Notes: a model not told the origin generated them from the letters alone. A stretch of 64,000 nt of DNA from Curvibacter sp. PD_MW3 (GCA_002633085.1 NSIV01000008.1:1-64000); one strand, 5' to 3'; positions 18,613 to 27,351 are shown, counted from the stretch's first letter. A program made the numbers and translations.

Positions 18613-20007
18613 TCAGACGCTGCGGCTGCGTGCCAGCGGCGGGTTGCGCGCGAAGTAGCCCTCGATGCTGCGCATCAGCGCATCGGCCAGTTGCTCTTGG
18701 TAGGCGTCGCTGTTGAGCTTGGTCTCTTCTTCCGGGTTGCTGATGAAGGCGGCTTCCACCAGCACGCTGGGGATGTCGGGCGCCTTGAGCACGGCGAAGC
18801 CGGCCTGTTCCACCTGCGCCTTGTGCAGCTTGCCGACGCGGCCGATCTCCTTGAGCATGGTGTTGCCAAGCTTGAGGCTGTCGTTGATCTGCGCCGTGGT
18901 GCTCATGTCGAACAGCATGCGCTGCACGTGCGCGTCCTTGGCCTTGACGTTGAGGCCGCCGATCAGGTCGGCCTTGTTCTCCTTGGCTGCCATCCAGCGC
19001 GCCGCGCTGCTGGAGGCACCACTCTGGCTCAATGCAAAGACGCTGGCACCCTGCGGCCGCGGGGTGTAGAAGGCATCGGCATGGATGCTGATGAACAGGT
19101 CGGCCTGCACCTGGCGTGCCTTGTTGACGCGCACGTGCAGCGGTACGAAGAAGTCGGCGTCGCGCGTGAGGTAGGCGCGCATCGGGTTGCCGTTGATGGT
19201 GGTGGCGTTGATGCGCTCGCGCAGCCGGTGCGCCAGGCGCAGTACCACGTCCTTCTCGCGTGTGCCGCCGGGGCCGATGGCACCCGGGTCCTCGCCGCCA
19301 TGGCCGGCGTCGAGCGCCACGATGATCAGGCGTTCGGTCTTGCCATTGCCCGTAGATTGAGCTTGATTTTGGCCTCCAGGCCTCGTATTTGTTGTGCCAG
19401 GTGCTCCTGAAACAGGAGCGGATGCGGGGCTGGCCGGCGCGGCGGACTTGCGCGTCTGCTGGGCGATCAGGTCGCCCAGCGGGTCGTGCGAGCGCACGGC
19501 GGAGGCGGGTGCTGCCGGGGCTGGCGTCGTGGCAGCTGCCTTGTCTTCCTTGTCCTTGAGCCGCTCGGCGATCAGCGCCGCCAGCGGGTCGGCGGCCTGG
19601 GTGGGGTAGAGGTCGAGCACCAGACGGTGCTGGTAGGCGGCCACCGGCTCGAGCGCAAAGACCTGCGGCGTGATCGGCTGCTTGAGGTCAATCACCAAGC
19701 GAACCACATTGGGCGCGAACTGGCCGACGCGGATGCCGGCGATGTTGGGATCGTCGGACTTGACCTTGGCCACCAGCTCGCGCAGTGCCGGGTTGAGCTC
19801 GATGCCTTCGATGTCCACCGCCAGCCGCGGCGGGCTGGGCACGAACAGTTGTTTGGTAGCGAGGTGGCCGTCGGACTCGATGGTGACGCGCGAATAGTCG
19901 GGCGCGGGCCAGACGCGCACCGCCAGGATGGTGGCGCCGCGCGCAATCTGCGCTGTGCCCAGCAGCAGTACCAGCGTGCCGGATTGGAGCAACTCGCGCC
20001 GTTTCAA
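18613..20007 (-). CDS. amiC: N-acetylmuramoyl-L-alanine amidase (AmiC type)
   Basis: Periplasmic zinc amidase of 464 residues that splits septal peptidoglycan in daughter-cell separation. The N-terminus KRRELLQSGTLVLLLG is a twin-arginine type signal, as in E. coli AmiC. An AMIN targeting domain follows (about 25-130), then a long Ala/Pro/Ser linker, then Amidase_3 starting at ALDAGHGGEDPGAIG near 227 with zinc ligands in DAGHGG, the Glu of GTREKD, and SIHADAF. VLVEAAFISNPEEE near the end carries the catalytic Glu. It starts at TTG 20007, preceded by AAGGAGG, and this start overlaps the tsaE stop (TTGA). Confidence 0.9.
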   Translation of the reverse strand: MKRRELLQSGTLVLLLGTAQIARGATILAVRVWPAPDYSRVTIESDGHLATKQLFVPSPPRLAVDIEGIELNPALRELVAKVKSDDPNIAGIRVGQFAPNVVRLVIDLKQPITPQVFALEPVAAYQHRLVLDLYPTQAADPLAALIAERLKDKEDKAAATTPAPAAPASAVRSHDPLGDLIAQQTRKSAAPASPASAPVSGAPGTTNTRPGGQNQAQSTGNGKTERLIIVALDAGHGGEDPGAIGPGGTREKDVVLRLAHRLRERINATTINGNPMRAYLTRDADFFVPLHVRVNKARQVQADLFISIHADAFYTPRPQGASVFALSQSGASSSAARWMAAKENKADLIGGLNVKAKDAHVQRMLFDMSTTAQINDSLKLGNTMLKEIGRVGKLHKAQVEQAGFAVLKAPDIPSVLVEAAFISNPEEETKLNSDAYQEQLADALMRSIEGYFARNPPLARSRSV

Positions 20008-20483
20008 ATCAGGGCCTCCTTCTTCAACCCCTGCAGCAACGCTACGCCGGTGGCCGTCTGGGCCGTGAGGGTGGCGCGGCGCGATTCGTCGGGCTGGACT
20101 TCGAGCCGGATCACCAGATCTGCCGGCGGCAACAGGGCGGCTGCTTTCTCCGGCCACTCGGCGAGCTTGAGGCCGGGGCTGGCGAAGAGGTCGCGAAAGC
20201 CGGCGTCTTCCCATTCGCGCGGGTCGCTGAAGCGGTAGAAGTCGAAATGCCAGATGGCCAGGCCGGGCACCTCATGCGGCTCGACCACGGCATAGGTCGG
20301 GCTCTTGATGCGGCCGGCCACGCCCAGGGCGCGCAGCAGGTGGCGCACCAGCGTGGTCTTGCCGGCGCCGAGATCGCCCTGCAGTTCGATGAAGGCGTGA
20401 CGCAGCGCCGGCTGGGTGGCCAGCGCGGTGGCAAACTGCTCTGTGTCGGCCTCGTTGTGCCAGACCAGACTTTCTACAATCAA
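20004..20483 (-). CDS. tsaE: tRNA threonylcarbamoyladenosine biosynthesis ATPase TsaE
   Basis: P-loop ATPase of about 159 residues that works with TsaB and TsaD in making t6A37 of tRNA. Walker A GDLGAGKTTLVRHLL is near 37-51. SPTYAVVEPHE and HFDFYRFSDPREWEDAG are the conserved TsaE blocks. I place the start at the TTG at 20483, which gives the family length; no ATG is available in the first 35 codons. The first base lies three bases from the queG start on the other strand. Its stop overlaps the amiC start, so amiC is coupled to it. Confidence 0.9.
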   Translation of the reverse strand: MIVESLVWHNEADTEQFATALATQPALRHAFIELQGDLGAGKTTLVRHLLRALGVAGRIKSPTYAVVEPHEVPGLAIWHFDFYRFSDPREWEDAGFRDLFASPGLKLAEWPEKAAALLPPADLVIRLEVQPDESRRATLTAQTATGVALLQGLKKEALI

Positions 20484-20486
20484 CGC

Positions 20487-21575
20487 GTGACGTTCAACAG
20501 CACTCAATTCGTTTCCCTGATCCGGGGCTGGGCCCGTGAACTCGGATTCTCCCAAATCGGCGTCAGCGGTGTCGACCTGTCCGCTGCCGAGGAAGGATTG
20601 CAGGCCTGGCTGGCGCGCGGTTTCCATGGCGAGATGGCCTACATGGCCGCTCACGGCCTGCGCCGTGCGCGGCCGGCCGAACTGGTGCCCGGCACGGTCA
20701 GCGTCATCACCGCACGCATGGATTATCTGCCGTCCGGCACGGCCGATGATTGGCAGTCGGTCGAGTTCGACCGTTTGCAACGGCCACAGGAGGGTGTGGT
20801 CTCGATCTACGCGCGTGGCCGCGACTACCACAAGGTCTTGCGCGCGCGGTTGCAGAAGCTGTCGGACCGCATGGCCGAGCACATCGGCCCTTTTGGCCAC
20901 CGTGTTTTCACCGATTCTGCGCCGGTGTTGGAGGCCGAACTGGCAGCGCGCAGCGGCCAGGGCTGGCGCGGCAAGCACACGCTGGTGCTCAGCCGCGAGG
21001 CCGGCTCGATGTTTTTCCTCGGCGAGATCTATGTTGATGTGGCCTTGCCGGCGAGCGAACCGGTCAGCGGCCACTGTGGCAGCTGCAATGCCTGCATCGA
21101 GGTCTGTCCGACGCAGGCGATCGTGGCACCGTTCCGGCTCGATGCAAGGCGCTGCATTTCCTACCTCACCATCGAGCACGCCGGGCCGATTCCGCTGGAA
21201 CTGCGGCCGTTGCTGGGCAACCGCATCTACGGTTGCGACGACTGCCAGCTGATCTGCCCGTGGAACAAGTTTGCGCAGCGCAGCCCCTTGCCGGACTTTG
21301 ACGCACGCGAAGGCTTGAGTGGTAGCAGCCTGGTGGCGCTGTTCGCCTGGAGTGAACCCGAGTTCCTGCAACGCACCGAAGGCAGCCCGATCCGTCGCAT
21401 TGGCCACATACGTTGGTTGCGCAATATCGCCGTCGCCTTGGGCAATGCCTTGCGCACCACCACCGACCCTGCGATAGTGGAGGCACTGCGGCAACGGGCG
21501 TCGGACCCCAGTGAGCTGGTGCGCGAGCACGTGGCCTGGGCACTGGCGCAGCAGACACAAGCAAGACAGGCATAA
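20487..21575 (+). CDS. queG: Epoxyqueuosine reductase QueG
   Basis: Cobalamin and [4Fe-4S] dependent enzyme of 362 residues performing the last step of queuosine synthesis in tRNA. Two ferredoxin-type clusters are seen: CGSCNACIEVCPTQA near 196-210 and CDDCQLICPWNKF near 251-263. The family N-terminus LIRGWARELGFSQIGVSG fits a GTG start at 20487. A TACAAT hexamer lies 12 bases before that GTG, inside tsaE. The C-terminus ends in HEAT-like repeats (residues 300-362), as in the full-length family. Confidence 0.93.
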   Translation: MTFNSTQFVSLIRGWARELGFSQIGVSGVDLSAAEEGLQAWLARGFHGEMAYMAAHGLRRARPAELVPGTVSVITARMDYLPSGTADDWQSVEFDRLQRPQEGVVSIYARGRDYHKVLRARLQKLSDRMAEHIGPFGHRVFTDSAPVLEAELAARSGQGWRGKHTLVLSREAGSMFFLGEIYVDVALPASEPVSGHCGSCNACIEVCPTQAIVAPFRLDARRCISYLTIEHAGPIPLELRPLLGNRIYGCDDCQLICPWNKFAQRSPLPDFDAREGLSGSSLVALFAWSEPEFLQRTEGSPIRRIGHIRWLRNIAVALGNALRTTTDPAIVEALRQRASDPSELVREHVAWALAQQTQARQA

Positions 21576-21592
21576 CAACCCAAGGGCCAACC

Positions 21593-22189
21593 ATGACGAT
21601 GCGTTACAGCTACGTGCCGAACCAGCTGCCAGAAAACAAGATGCGGCTGTACCCGACCAGGGTGATCAACATCGTCGGCGGCCCCGGTTGCGACAAGTCG
21701 CTGTTCACTGCGGCCATCATCCTGTACCTCAACCTGCACCACAAGACGGTGGAACTGATTCCCGACTACGCCAAGTCGCTGGTCTGGCAGAAGGACTACG
21801 AGGCGCTGAAGAACCAGTACCACATCGCCCAACAGCAGTTCCGCATGCTGGAGCTGCTTGATGGCCAGGTGCAGTACCTGATCACCGAGTGCTCACTGCC
21901 GCAGATCCTGTATTACAACGAGCACTACGCCGACAACATCTGTGATGTGGAGAAGACGCGCAAGCAGATCGTTGAGTGGTACCGGCAGTTCAACAACGTC
22001 AACGTGGTGGTGGAGCGCGACCCCGAGAAGCCCTATGTGCACACCGGCCGCTTCCAGGACGAGGAGCAGGCGCGGGCGGTGGACTTCGGCCTGCGTGCCA
22101 CGCTGCGCCATGAGGGCATGGCTTTCACGCCGCTCAAGCCCGACATCCAGGCCATCCACGAATTCGCAGCCACACTGCTCAAGGACTGA
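21593..22189 (+). CDS. P-loop AAA family protein, NadR/phage nucleotide-kinase-like
   Basis: A 198-residue protein with an N-terminal P-loop written GGPGCDKS near residues 30-37, an unusual variant where GxGKS/T is expected. The DYAKSLVWQKDYEALKNQ segment near 60-77, and YLITECSLPQILYYN near 97-111, match a phage-type ATPase/kinase domain (NadR/Ttd14-like) I know from large phages. No phage genes flank it; it sits 17 bases after queG. The function is unknown. The Asp in place of Gly in the P-loop could weaken nucleotide binding. Confidence 0.75.
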   Translation: MTMRYSYVPNQLPENKMRLYPTRVINIVGGPGCDKSLFTAAIILYLNLHHKTVELIPDYAKSLVWQKDYEALKNQYHIAQQQFRMLELLDGQVQYLITECSLPQILYYNEHYADNICDVEKTRKQIVEWYRQFNNVNVVVERDPEKPYVHTGRFQDEEQARAVDFGLRATLRHEGMAFTPLKPDIQAIHEFAATLLKD

Positions 22190-22207
22190 GCGCGTCGCAG
22201 CGCTTTG

Positions 22208-23113
22208 CTAGCGCAACACGCCCAGTGCAAAGGACAGACTGGCCATGCCCAGTATGGTGGACAGCGTCACCAGCCCGGCGACGTAAGAGCCGTCGTAGCC
22301 CATGCGTGCGGCCAGCACATAGCAGCTCGAGGCGGTTGGCAGAGCCGAGAAGGCCAGCAGGACCGTGGTCTGCGTCGGCGACAGCCCGAAGGCCCGCGAC
22401 AGCCCGAACGCGATCAGTGGCAGGAAGAAATGCTTGATGGCCAGTGTGCCCACGGCCAGCGTCTTGGCCCGTGCCAGGCTGGAAAAATGCAGGCCAGCGC
22501 CGGCTGCCATCAGGCCCAGTGCCAGCGAGGCCGCACCGATGCGCGAGATGGTGGGGTCGACCCAGGTCGGGATCTTGAAGCCCAGCAGGTTGGCCAGCAG
22601 GCCCGAGACGGTGCCGATGATGAGCGGGTTGCGCAGCAACTCGCGCCCGAAGCTGCGCTGTGAGTGGCGTGCCATCGGCCAGACGGCGCCGACATTGAAC
22701 AGCGGTACGCAAAAGCCGATCAGCACCGCAATCTGCAATAGGCCTTCCGGTCCGGCTAGCCGCTCGGCCAGCGCCAGGCCGATGAAGGAGTTGAAGCGAA
22801 AGGCCACCTGCGCACTGCCTGCATGCTGGCGCGGGTCGATGTGCCGCCCGATGATGGGCAGCCAGGGCAGGGCATAAGACAGGGCGATGGCGGTCACACC
22901 CATGACGAGGGCTGCTCCGATCAGGCTGGAGGCAGCCGACAGGTCGAGCGGGCTGCGCACGATGCTGTGGAAGAGCAACACCGGAAACAGGAAGTAATAG
23001 ACCAGGGCTTCAACCTGCTCCCACACGGTGCGGTTGAGTGCCGTATGACGGCATACCAGATAGCCGCACAGGATGAGGGAGAAATCGGGGAAGAGGAGCT
23101 GAGCGTAGTTCAC
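22208..23113 (-). CDS. AEC family transporter (auxin efflux carrier fold)
   Basis: Membrane permease of about 301 residues with eight to ten hydrophobic segments in two inverted halves. The start NYAQLLFPDFSLILCGYLVCR is the typical AEC N-terminus, and PLIIGTVSGLLANLLGFKIPT near 165-185 is the conserved core motif. Family members carry malate, malonate or other organic acids. I start at the GTG at 23113; the longer frame to 23380 would run across the divergent gene. The substrate is not evident. Confidence 0.87.
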   Translation of the reverse strand: MNYAQLLFPDFSLILCGYLVCRHTALNRTVWEQVEALVYYFLFPVLLFHSIVRSPLDLSAASSLIGAALVMGVTAIALSYALPWLPIIGRHIDPRQHAGSAQVAFRFNSFIGLALAERLAGPEGLLQIAVLIGFCVPLFNVGAVWPMARHSQRSFGRELLRNPLIIGTVSGLLANLLGFKIPTWVDPTISRIGAASLALGLMAAGAGLHFSSLARAKTLAVGTLAIKHFFLPLIAFGLSRAFGLSPTQTTVLLAFSALPTASSCYVLAARMGYDGSYVAGLVTLSTILGMASLSFALGVLR

Positions 23114-23216
23114 GTGGCGAGAATAACAGCACGGAATGCGCGGTCGAAGACAAAACGATGTAAATTTCAGACGCGGGATGTGCTGGTCCTGACTGTGTCT
23201 TTCACGTGAAAATGCC

Positions 23217-23792
23217 ATGAAAAAAAATCTGCTGATTCCCCTGGTTCTGTGGGCTGCCGCCGTTCTGCCGCAAGCCAACGCCGCTTCGCTGGAAGGCTTG
23301 CGTTTCGATGATGCCGTGCGGGTGGCCAACCGCGAGCTCAAGCTCAATGGCCTGGGGGTGCGCGCCATCTTCATCTTCAAGGCCTATGTGGCCGGGCTGT
23401 ACCTGAGCGACAAGACCACCACGCCGCAGGAGGTGTTGAGCCAAGCCGGCCCGAAGCGCATCCAGATGCGCATGCTGATGGAAATCGGTTCGCCAGACAT
23501 CAAGAAGGCGTTGGTCGATGGCATGCAGAAGAATGTGAGCGAGGCCCAATGGACGGCCATGCAGGACCGGGTGGCACAGTTCACGCGCACCATCGAATCC
23601 ATCGGCGTGGCCAAGCCGGGCGACACCATCAACCTGGATTACGTGCCCGGGCAGGGGCTGACACTGGCCGTCAACGACGTTGCCAAAGGCAGCGCCATCA
23701 GCGGCGCTGATTTCTACAAGGCCTTGCTGGAGATCTTCGTAGGTGACAACCCAGTGGACACCCGGCTCAAGAAGGGCATGCTGGGGCAATAG
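23217..23792 (+). CDS. Periplasmic chalcone isomerase-fold protein
   Basis: Exported protein of 191 residues with a clear Sec signal (MKKNLLIPLVLWAAAVLPQANA, cut near 22). The mature part LKLNGLGVRAIFIFKAYVAGLYL is the family signature of bacterial chalcone-isomerase-like proteins. Its role in bacteria is unknown; these lack the plant catalytic pocket and may bind fatty acids or haem-like ligands. It is monocistronic or upstream of the Bug gene by 36 bases. Confidence 0.85.
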   Translation: MKKNLLIPLVLWAAAVLPQANAASLEGLRFDDAVRVANRELKLNGLGVRAIFIFKAYVAGLYLSDKTTTPQEVLSQAGPKRIQMRMLMEIGSPDIKKALVDGMQKNVSEAQWTAMQDRVAQFTRTIESIGVAKPGDTINLDYVPGQGLTLAVNDVAKGSAISGADFYKALLEIFVGDNPVDTRLKKGMLGQ

Positions 23793-23828
23793 AATAGCCC
23801 TGTTCCGTCACACTAGGAGAAAACCACT

Positions 23829-24791
23829 ATGCAACGTCGTGTCATATTTGCTCTCGGCCTGCTGGCCGCAGCCGGTTCTGCCCTGGCACAGGGTTATCCC
23901 AACAAGGTGATCAAGCTGCAAGTGCCGTTTGCACCGGGCGGCACGACCGACATCATTGCGCGCACGATTGCTGACCCGCTGGGCAAAGCCCTGGGCCAGC
24001 CCGTGGTAGTGGAAAACAAGGCTGGCGGCGGCGGCGTGATTGGCGCCACTGAAACCTCCAAGGCCGCACCGGACGGCTATTCGCTGGGCATGGCCACGGT
24101 CTCGACCACCGCTGCCAACCCGGCCATCAATCCGAAGATCCAGTACAACCCCCTGACCGACTTCACGCCCATCATCAACGTGGCGGCCACGCCGAACGTG
24201 ATCGCCGTGCACCCGAGCTTTCCGGCCAAGGACTACAAGGGCTTCATCGCCGAGCTGAAGAAGTCGCCGGGTAAATACTCGTACGCCACCTCTGGCACCG
24301 GCGGCATCGGCCATTTGCAGACCGAGCTGTACAAGAGCCAGACCGGCACCTTCATCACGCACATTCCCTACCGTGGTGCCGGCCCCGCCATCAATGACAC
24401 GGTGGCTGGCCAGGTGCCGATCATCTTTGACAACCTGCCCTCGACCTTGCCGTTCATTCAAAGCGGTCGCCTGGTGCCGATCGTGATTGCCGCGCCACAG
24501 CGTCTGTCGCAGTTGCCGAATGTCCCGACCTTCAAGGAAGTCGGCCTGGAGCCGGTGAATCGCATGGCCTATTACGGCATCTACGGCCCCAAAGGCATGC
24601 CCAAGGACATCGTGGACAAGATCAATGCGGCCACCCGCAAGGCCTTGGAAGATCCGGCTGTGCGCAAGCGCATCGAAGACACCGGCTCCATCATCGTGGC
24701 CAACACGCCGCAGCAGTTCGCCGACCAGATCAAGGCCGAGTACACGGTGTACAAGAAGGTGGTCGAGACCGCCAAGCTCAAGCTCGACTGA
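23829..24791 (+). CDS. Bug family periplasmic substrate-binding protein (tripartite tricarboxylate type)
   Basis: Periplasmic solute-binding protein of 320 residues, signal peptide [43 protein letters not shown] at the mature start, and [15 protein letters not shown] near 56-70, are Bug hallmarks. Most Bug genes in this family of bacteria are orphans without TctAB membrane partners, as here. Ligands of characterised members are carboxylic acids, amino acids or aromatics. It lies six bases upstream of xerD, so the two may be cotranscribed. Confidence 0.93.
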   Translation: MQRRVIFALGLLAAAGSALAQGYPNKVIKLQVPFAPGGTTDIIARTIADPLGKALGQPVVVENKAGGGGVIGATETSKAAPDGYSLGMATVSTTAANPAINPKIQYNPLTDFTPIINVAATPNVIAVHPSFPAKDYKGFIAELKKSPGKYSYATSGTGGIGHLQTELYKSQTGTFITHIPYRGAGPAINDTVAGQVPIIFDNLPSTLPFIQSGRLVPIVIAAPQRLSQLPNVPTFKEVGLEPVNRMAYYGIYGPKGMPKDIVDKINAATRKALEDPAVRKRIEDTGSIIVANTPQQFADQIKAEYTVYKKVVETAKLKLD

Positions 24792-24797
24792 GGGGCC

Positions 24798-25688
24798 ATG
24801 CAGGGCGTTGATGCCTTCATCGATGCCCTGTGGCTGGAAGACGGCCTGTCACGCAACACGTTGGCGGCTTACCGGCGCGACCTCGAACTCTACGCCCGCT
24901 GGCTTGATGGCCGCGGGCGTACTCTTTTGGCGACCGAGGAGGTCGACCTCAACGCCTACTTTGCAGCCAAGCACGCCAGCAGCCGGGCGACCACGGCCAA
25001 CCGTCGCCTGACCGTCTTCAAGCGCTACTTCCGCTGGGCCTTGCGCGAACGCCTGATCCAGGCTGACCCGACCCTGCGCTTGCAGGCGGCCAAGCAGCCG
25101 CTGCGCGTCCCCAAGACCCTGAGCGAAGCACAGGTGGAAGCCTTGCTGGCCGCACCGGGTGAAGGCTCGCCGCTGGCGGTACGCGACCGTACCATGCTCG
25201 AGTTGATGTACGCCAGTGGCCTGCGCGTGAGCGAACTGGTGACACTCAAGACCTTCAATGTCAGCCTGTCAGAGCACGTGCTGCGCGTTTTTGGCAAGGG
25301 CAACAAGGAACGTCTGGTGCCCTTTGGAGAAGTGGCCAGCGACTGGCTGCAGCGCTACCTGCAGGAAGCCCGCCCGGCGTTGCTGGGGGAGAAACAGACC
25401 GATGACCTGTTCGTCACCTTCCGTGGCTCGCGCGCTGGCGAGGCCATGTCGCGGGTGATGTTCTGGATGATCGTCAAGAAGTACGCCCTGGCGGCGGCCA
25501 TCACGGCACCGCTGTCGCCACACACCTTGCGGCATGCCTTTGCCACGCATTTGCTGAACCATGGGGCGGATTTGCGAGCGGTGCAGATGTTGTTGGGGCA
25601 TGCGGATATTTCGACGACCACGATCTATACCCATGTGGCGCGGGAGAGGTTGAAGGCGCTTCACGCTCAGCACCATCCGCGGGGATAG
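24798..25688 (+). CDS. xerD: Site-specific tyrosine recombinase XerD
   Basis: Tyrosine recombinase of 296 residues that with XerC resolves chromosome dimers at dif under FtsK control. The N-terminal SAM-like domain is FIDALWLEDGLSRNTLAAYRRDL. Catalytic residues are the Arg in GLRVSELVTLK (about 146), the Lys in FGKGNKERLVP, the HTLRH box (about 240-244), the His in LLGHADIS and the Tyr in TTIYTHVA. Length and lack of extra domains fit the housekeeping XerD and not an integron or phage integrase. No dif site was looked for successfully here. Confidence 0.93.
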   Translation: MQGVDAFIDALWLEDGLSRNTLAAYRRDLELYARWLDGRGRTLLATEEVDLNAYFAAKHASSRATTANRRLTVFKRYFRWALRERLIQADPTLRLQAAKQPLRVPKTLSEAQVEALLAAPGEGSPLAVRDRTMLELMYASGLRVSELVTLKTFNVSLSEHVLRVFGKGNKERLVPFGEVASDWLQRYLQEARPALLGEKQTDDLFVTFRGSRAGEAMSRVMFWMIVKKYALAAAITAPLSPHTLRHAFATHLLNHGADLRAVQMLLGHADISTTTIYTHVARERLKALHAQHHPRG

Positions 25689-25699
25689 TTTGCTCTTTG

Positions 25700-25945
25700 C
25701 GTGATGCCCTTGCTGGGCCGGCGAGCCGGGTCTCGCCCCGGCGGGCGACTCACTTTCTCTTGCTTCGCCAAGAGAAAGTAAGCAAAGAGAAGGCGAGCCG
25801 GATTCGTCGCCCGGCTGCGCCGGTACGCTGCGTTGCTCGGGTCAAGCGGGAGCCGCGCAAACGCGCCCTGCGGGCTCAGACATGCACGGCTCTGGATCCG
25901 CTTGCCCCTGCGCTACTCGCCTCCTCATAACGGCGGGGGAACCGG
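25700..25945. repeat. Intergenic repeat-like element with perfect 11-bp inverted repeat
   Basis: Directly after xerD lies about 245 bases with no credible gene. At 25752-25779 ACTTTCTCTTG and CAAGAGAAAGT form a perfect 11-bp stem around CTTCGC, with a second AGTAAGCAAAGAGAAGGCGA copy-like run after it. The purine-rich AAGAGAAAGTAAGCAAAGAGAAGGCGA style and its flanks resemble an intergenic element I recall from many Burkholderiales and Xanthomonadales genomes, often mis-annotated as a short ORF. Only one copy is in this window, so the repeat status is inferred. Confidence 0.55.
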
Positions 25946-25949
25946 ATGC

Positions 25950-25983
25950 CGAAAACAACAAGGACGCGCCATGGCGCGTCCTT
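25950..25983 (-). terminator. Rho-independent terminator for the AT-rich membrane gene
   Basis: A perfect 24-base palindrome at 25960-25983 (ends AAGGACGCG and CGCGTCCTT) is followed on the minus strand by GTTGTTTTC. It lies 20 bases past the stop of the gene ending at 26003. The strong GC stem with a T-rich tail is typical of an intrinsic terminator. Confidence 0.75.
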
Positions 25984-26002
25984 GCGAAGTTATAGCTCGA
26001 TG

Positions 26003-26362
26003 TCAGGACTCGACTTTACTGTGATGGTAGTAAAGGTAAGCAAGTCCAATCGGTGCCACGAAGATGGCAAATGCCCAGCACATCATCATGGTGAAGAACT
26101 TTGCGAAAAGCATGACGAACGCATTTATAAAGAAGACGTTGTTGCCCATGATGAAACCAACAACGCTTTCATACACAAAGCGTGAATATGGATACAGAAA
26201 CGTGCTGATGATGACAAAAAGCAGCATGCCGATTTGAATTGATTTTCCCCCTTGAGAGGACATGAACAACACAAAAGATGCGACAAGCAGGCTAAAAAAG
26301 AGCTGTCGAAAATAGTACTGAGATGACAGACCGCCAAGAGTTTTTTGAATTATTGGATGCAT
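26003..26362 (-). CDS. AT-rich hypothetical membrane protein
   Basis: A 119-residue protein with three or four hydrophobic helices (about 20-35, 43-58, 66-88 and 90-112) and little soluble sequence. I do not recognise a characterised family. Codon use is strikingly different from the neighbours: many AAA, ATT, TTT and TAT codons against a GC-rich background, which points to recent acquisition. A CAGGGA ribosome binding site lies upstream of the ATG at 26362, and it has its own terminator. Its location just after xerD and a repeat element supports an insertion. Confidence 0.75.
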   Translation of the reverse strand: MHPIIQKTLGGLSSQYYFRQLFFSLLVASFVLFMSSQGGKSIQIGMLLFVIISTFLYPYSRFVYESVVGFIMGNNVFFINAFVMLFAKFFTMMMCWAFAIFVAPIGLAYLYYHHSKVES

Positions 26363-26571
26363 GAAATTCCCTGTTGATTGGTTTGATTATTTCTTCTTGA
26401 TTCAGATAATTAGTGTGCATGAGTCTTAGATATACGGAAAACTTCCTCCTTTCTTGATCGGTGGTTTTATATCAGTATTTCTAGTGAGAACGGTCGCATA
26501 AAGGGGGGGATTTCGCGAGAGCTCTGTTGGATGGAATCCGGCAGAAGTGCCATCCGGGATAATTCACCCCC
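26363..26571. other. AT-rich spacer upstream of two divergent genes
   Basis: About 200 bases with lower GC than the chromosome around them. On the minus strand this must hold the promoter of the membrane gene. On the plus strand GATAAT at 26558-26563 lies 14 bases before the DUF455 gene ATG. No ORF or clear repeat was seen. The composition returns to normal from about 26470. Confidence 0.5.
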
Positions 26572-27351
26572 ATGAATCTGCGTCGCCAATGCCAAGAACT
26601 CCTCGCCATCCCCGACCCGGTGGAAAAGGCGCGTGCAGTCACGGCACTGGACCGCAACGCCCCGATCGACACCGAAGAGCAGATCGAAGCCATCGACGGT
26701 CTTCCGGGCCGTGGCGAGCGGCCGCCGCTGGTGCCGCACACAAGCATCAAGACGGGTTCGCTCGCCACGCCGCGCGGCCATGCGGCGCTGGTGCATTCCA
26801 TCGTGCACATCGAGAAGAACGCCATCGATCTGGCGCTCGATATCTGCTGGCGTTTTGCCGGGATGCCGGAGGCCTTTTACCGCGATTGGTTGCAGGTGGC
26901 GTTCGAGGAGGCCTACCACTTCACGCTGCTGCGCGACCATCTGCTGACGCTGGGCTTCGACTATGGTGACTTCCCGGCCCACGATGGTCTGTGGTCCATG
27001 GCGGAGCGCACCAAGGGCGACATCCTGGCGCGGGTGGCGCTGGTGCCGCGCACGCTGGAGGCGCGCGGGCTGGATGCTTCGCCGGCCGTGAAGACCAAGC
27101 TGGTGTCGATTGGCGACCATCGGGCAGGGGAGATTCTGGACATCATTCTGCGCGACGAAATTGGTCATGTGGCGATTGGCAACCACTGGTATGGCTGGCT
27201 GTGCGCGCAGCGTGGAATCGATCCGGTCAGAACCTATGCCGAGTTGACGCTGAAGTATGAAGCACCGAAGCTCAAGGGGCCCTTCAATCTGGTGGCTCGC
27301 CGTGCTGCTGGCTTCAACGATGCCGAACTGGCCGCCCTGGCGCAGGGTTAA
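26572..27351 (+). CDS. DUF455 ferritin-like domain protein
   Basis: Protein of 259 residues with a ferritin-like four-helix fold and probable di-iron site. Helix motifs HIEKNAIDLALDICWRF (about 79-95), EEAYHFTLLRDHL (about 110-122) and LRDEIGHVAIGNHWY (about 193-207) supply Glu and His ligands in the E-x-x-H arrangement. The family is related to MiaE-like tRNA hydroxylases but its reaction is not established. No ribosome binding site precedes the ATG; a GATAAT hexamer is 14 bases upstream. Confidence 0.88.
   Translation: MNLRRQCQELLAIPDPVEKARAVTALDRNAPIDTEEQIEAIDGLPGRGERPPLVPHTSIKTGSLATPRGHAALVHSIVHIEKNAIDLALDICWRFAGMPEAFYRDWLQVAFEEAYHFTLLRDHLLTLGFDYGDFPAHDGLWSMAERTKGDILARVALVPRTLEARGLDASPAVKTKLVSIGDHRAGEILDIILRDEIGHVAIGNHWYGWLCAQRGIDPVRTYAELTLKYEAPKLKGPFNLVARRAAGFNDAELAALAQG

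Noticed and set aside
18613..20214. Longer amiC frame starting at 20214.
   Set aside because: The added codons lie in tsaE in another frame; the TTG at 20007 has a strong AAGGAGG and starts the twin-arginine signal.
24798..25688. Integrase of a mobile element (because of the AT-rich gene nearby).
   Set aside because: Sequence and length fit the housekeeping XerD; no attachment-site duplication or phage genes were seen.
25697..25930. 77-codon frame after xerD as a gene.
   Set aside because: Arg/Ala-rich translation running through a repeat-like element; no ribosome binding site or recognisable fold.
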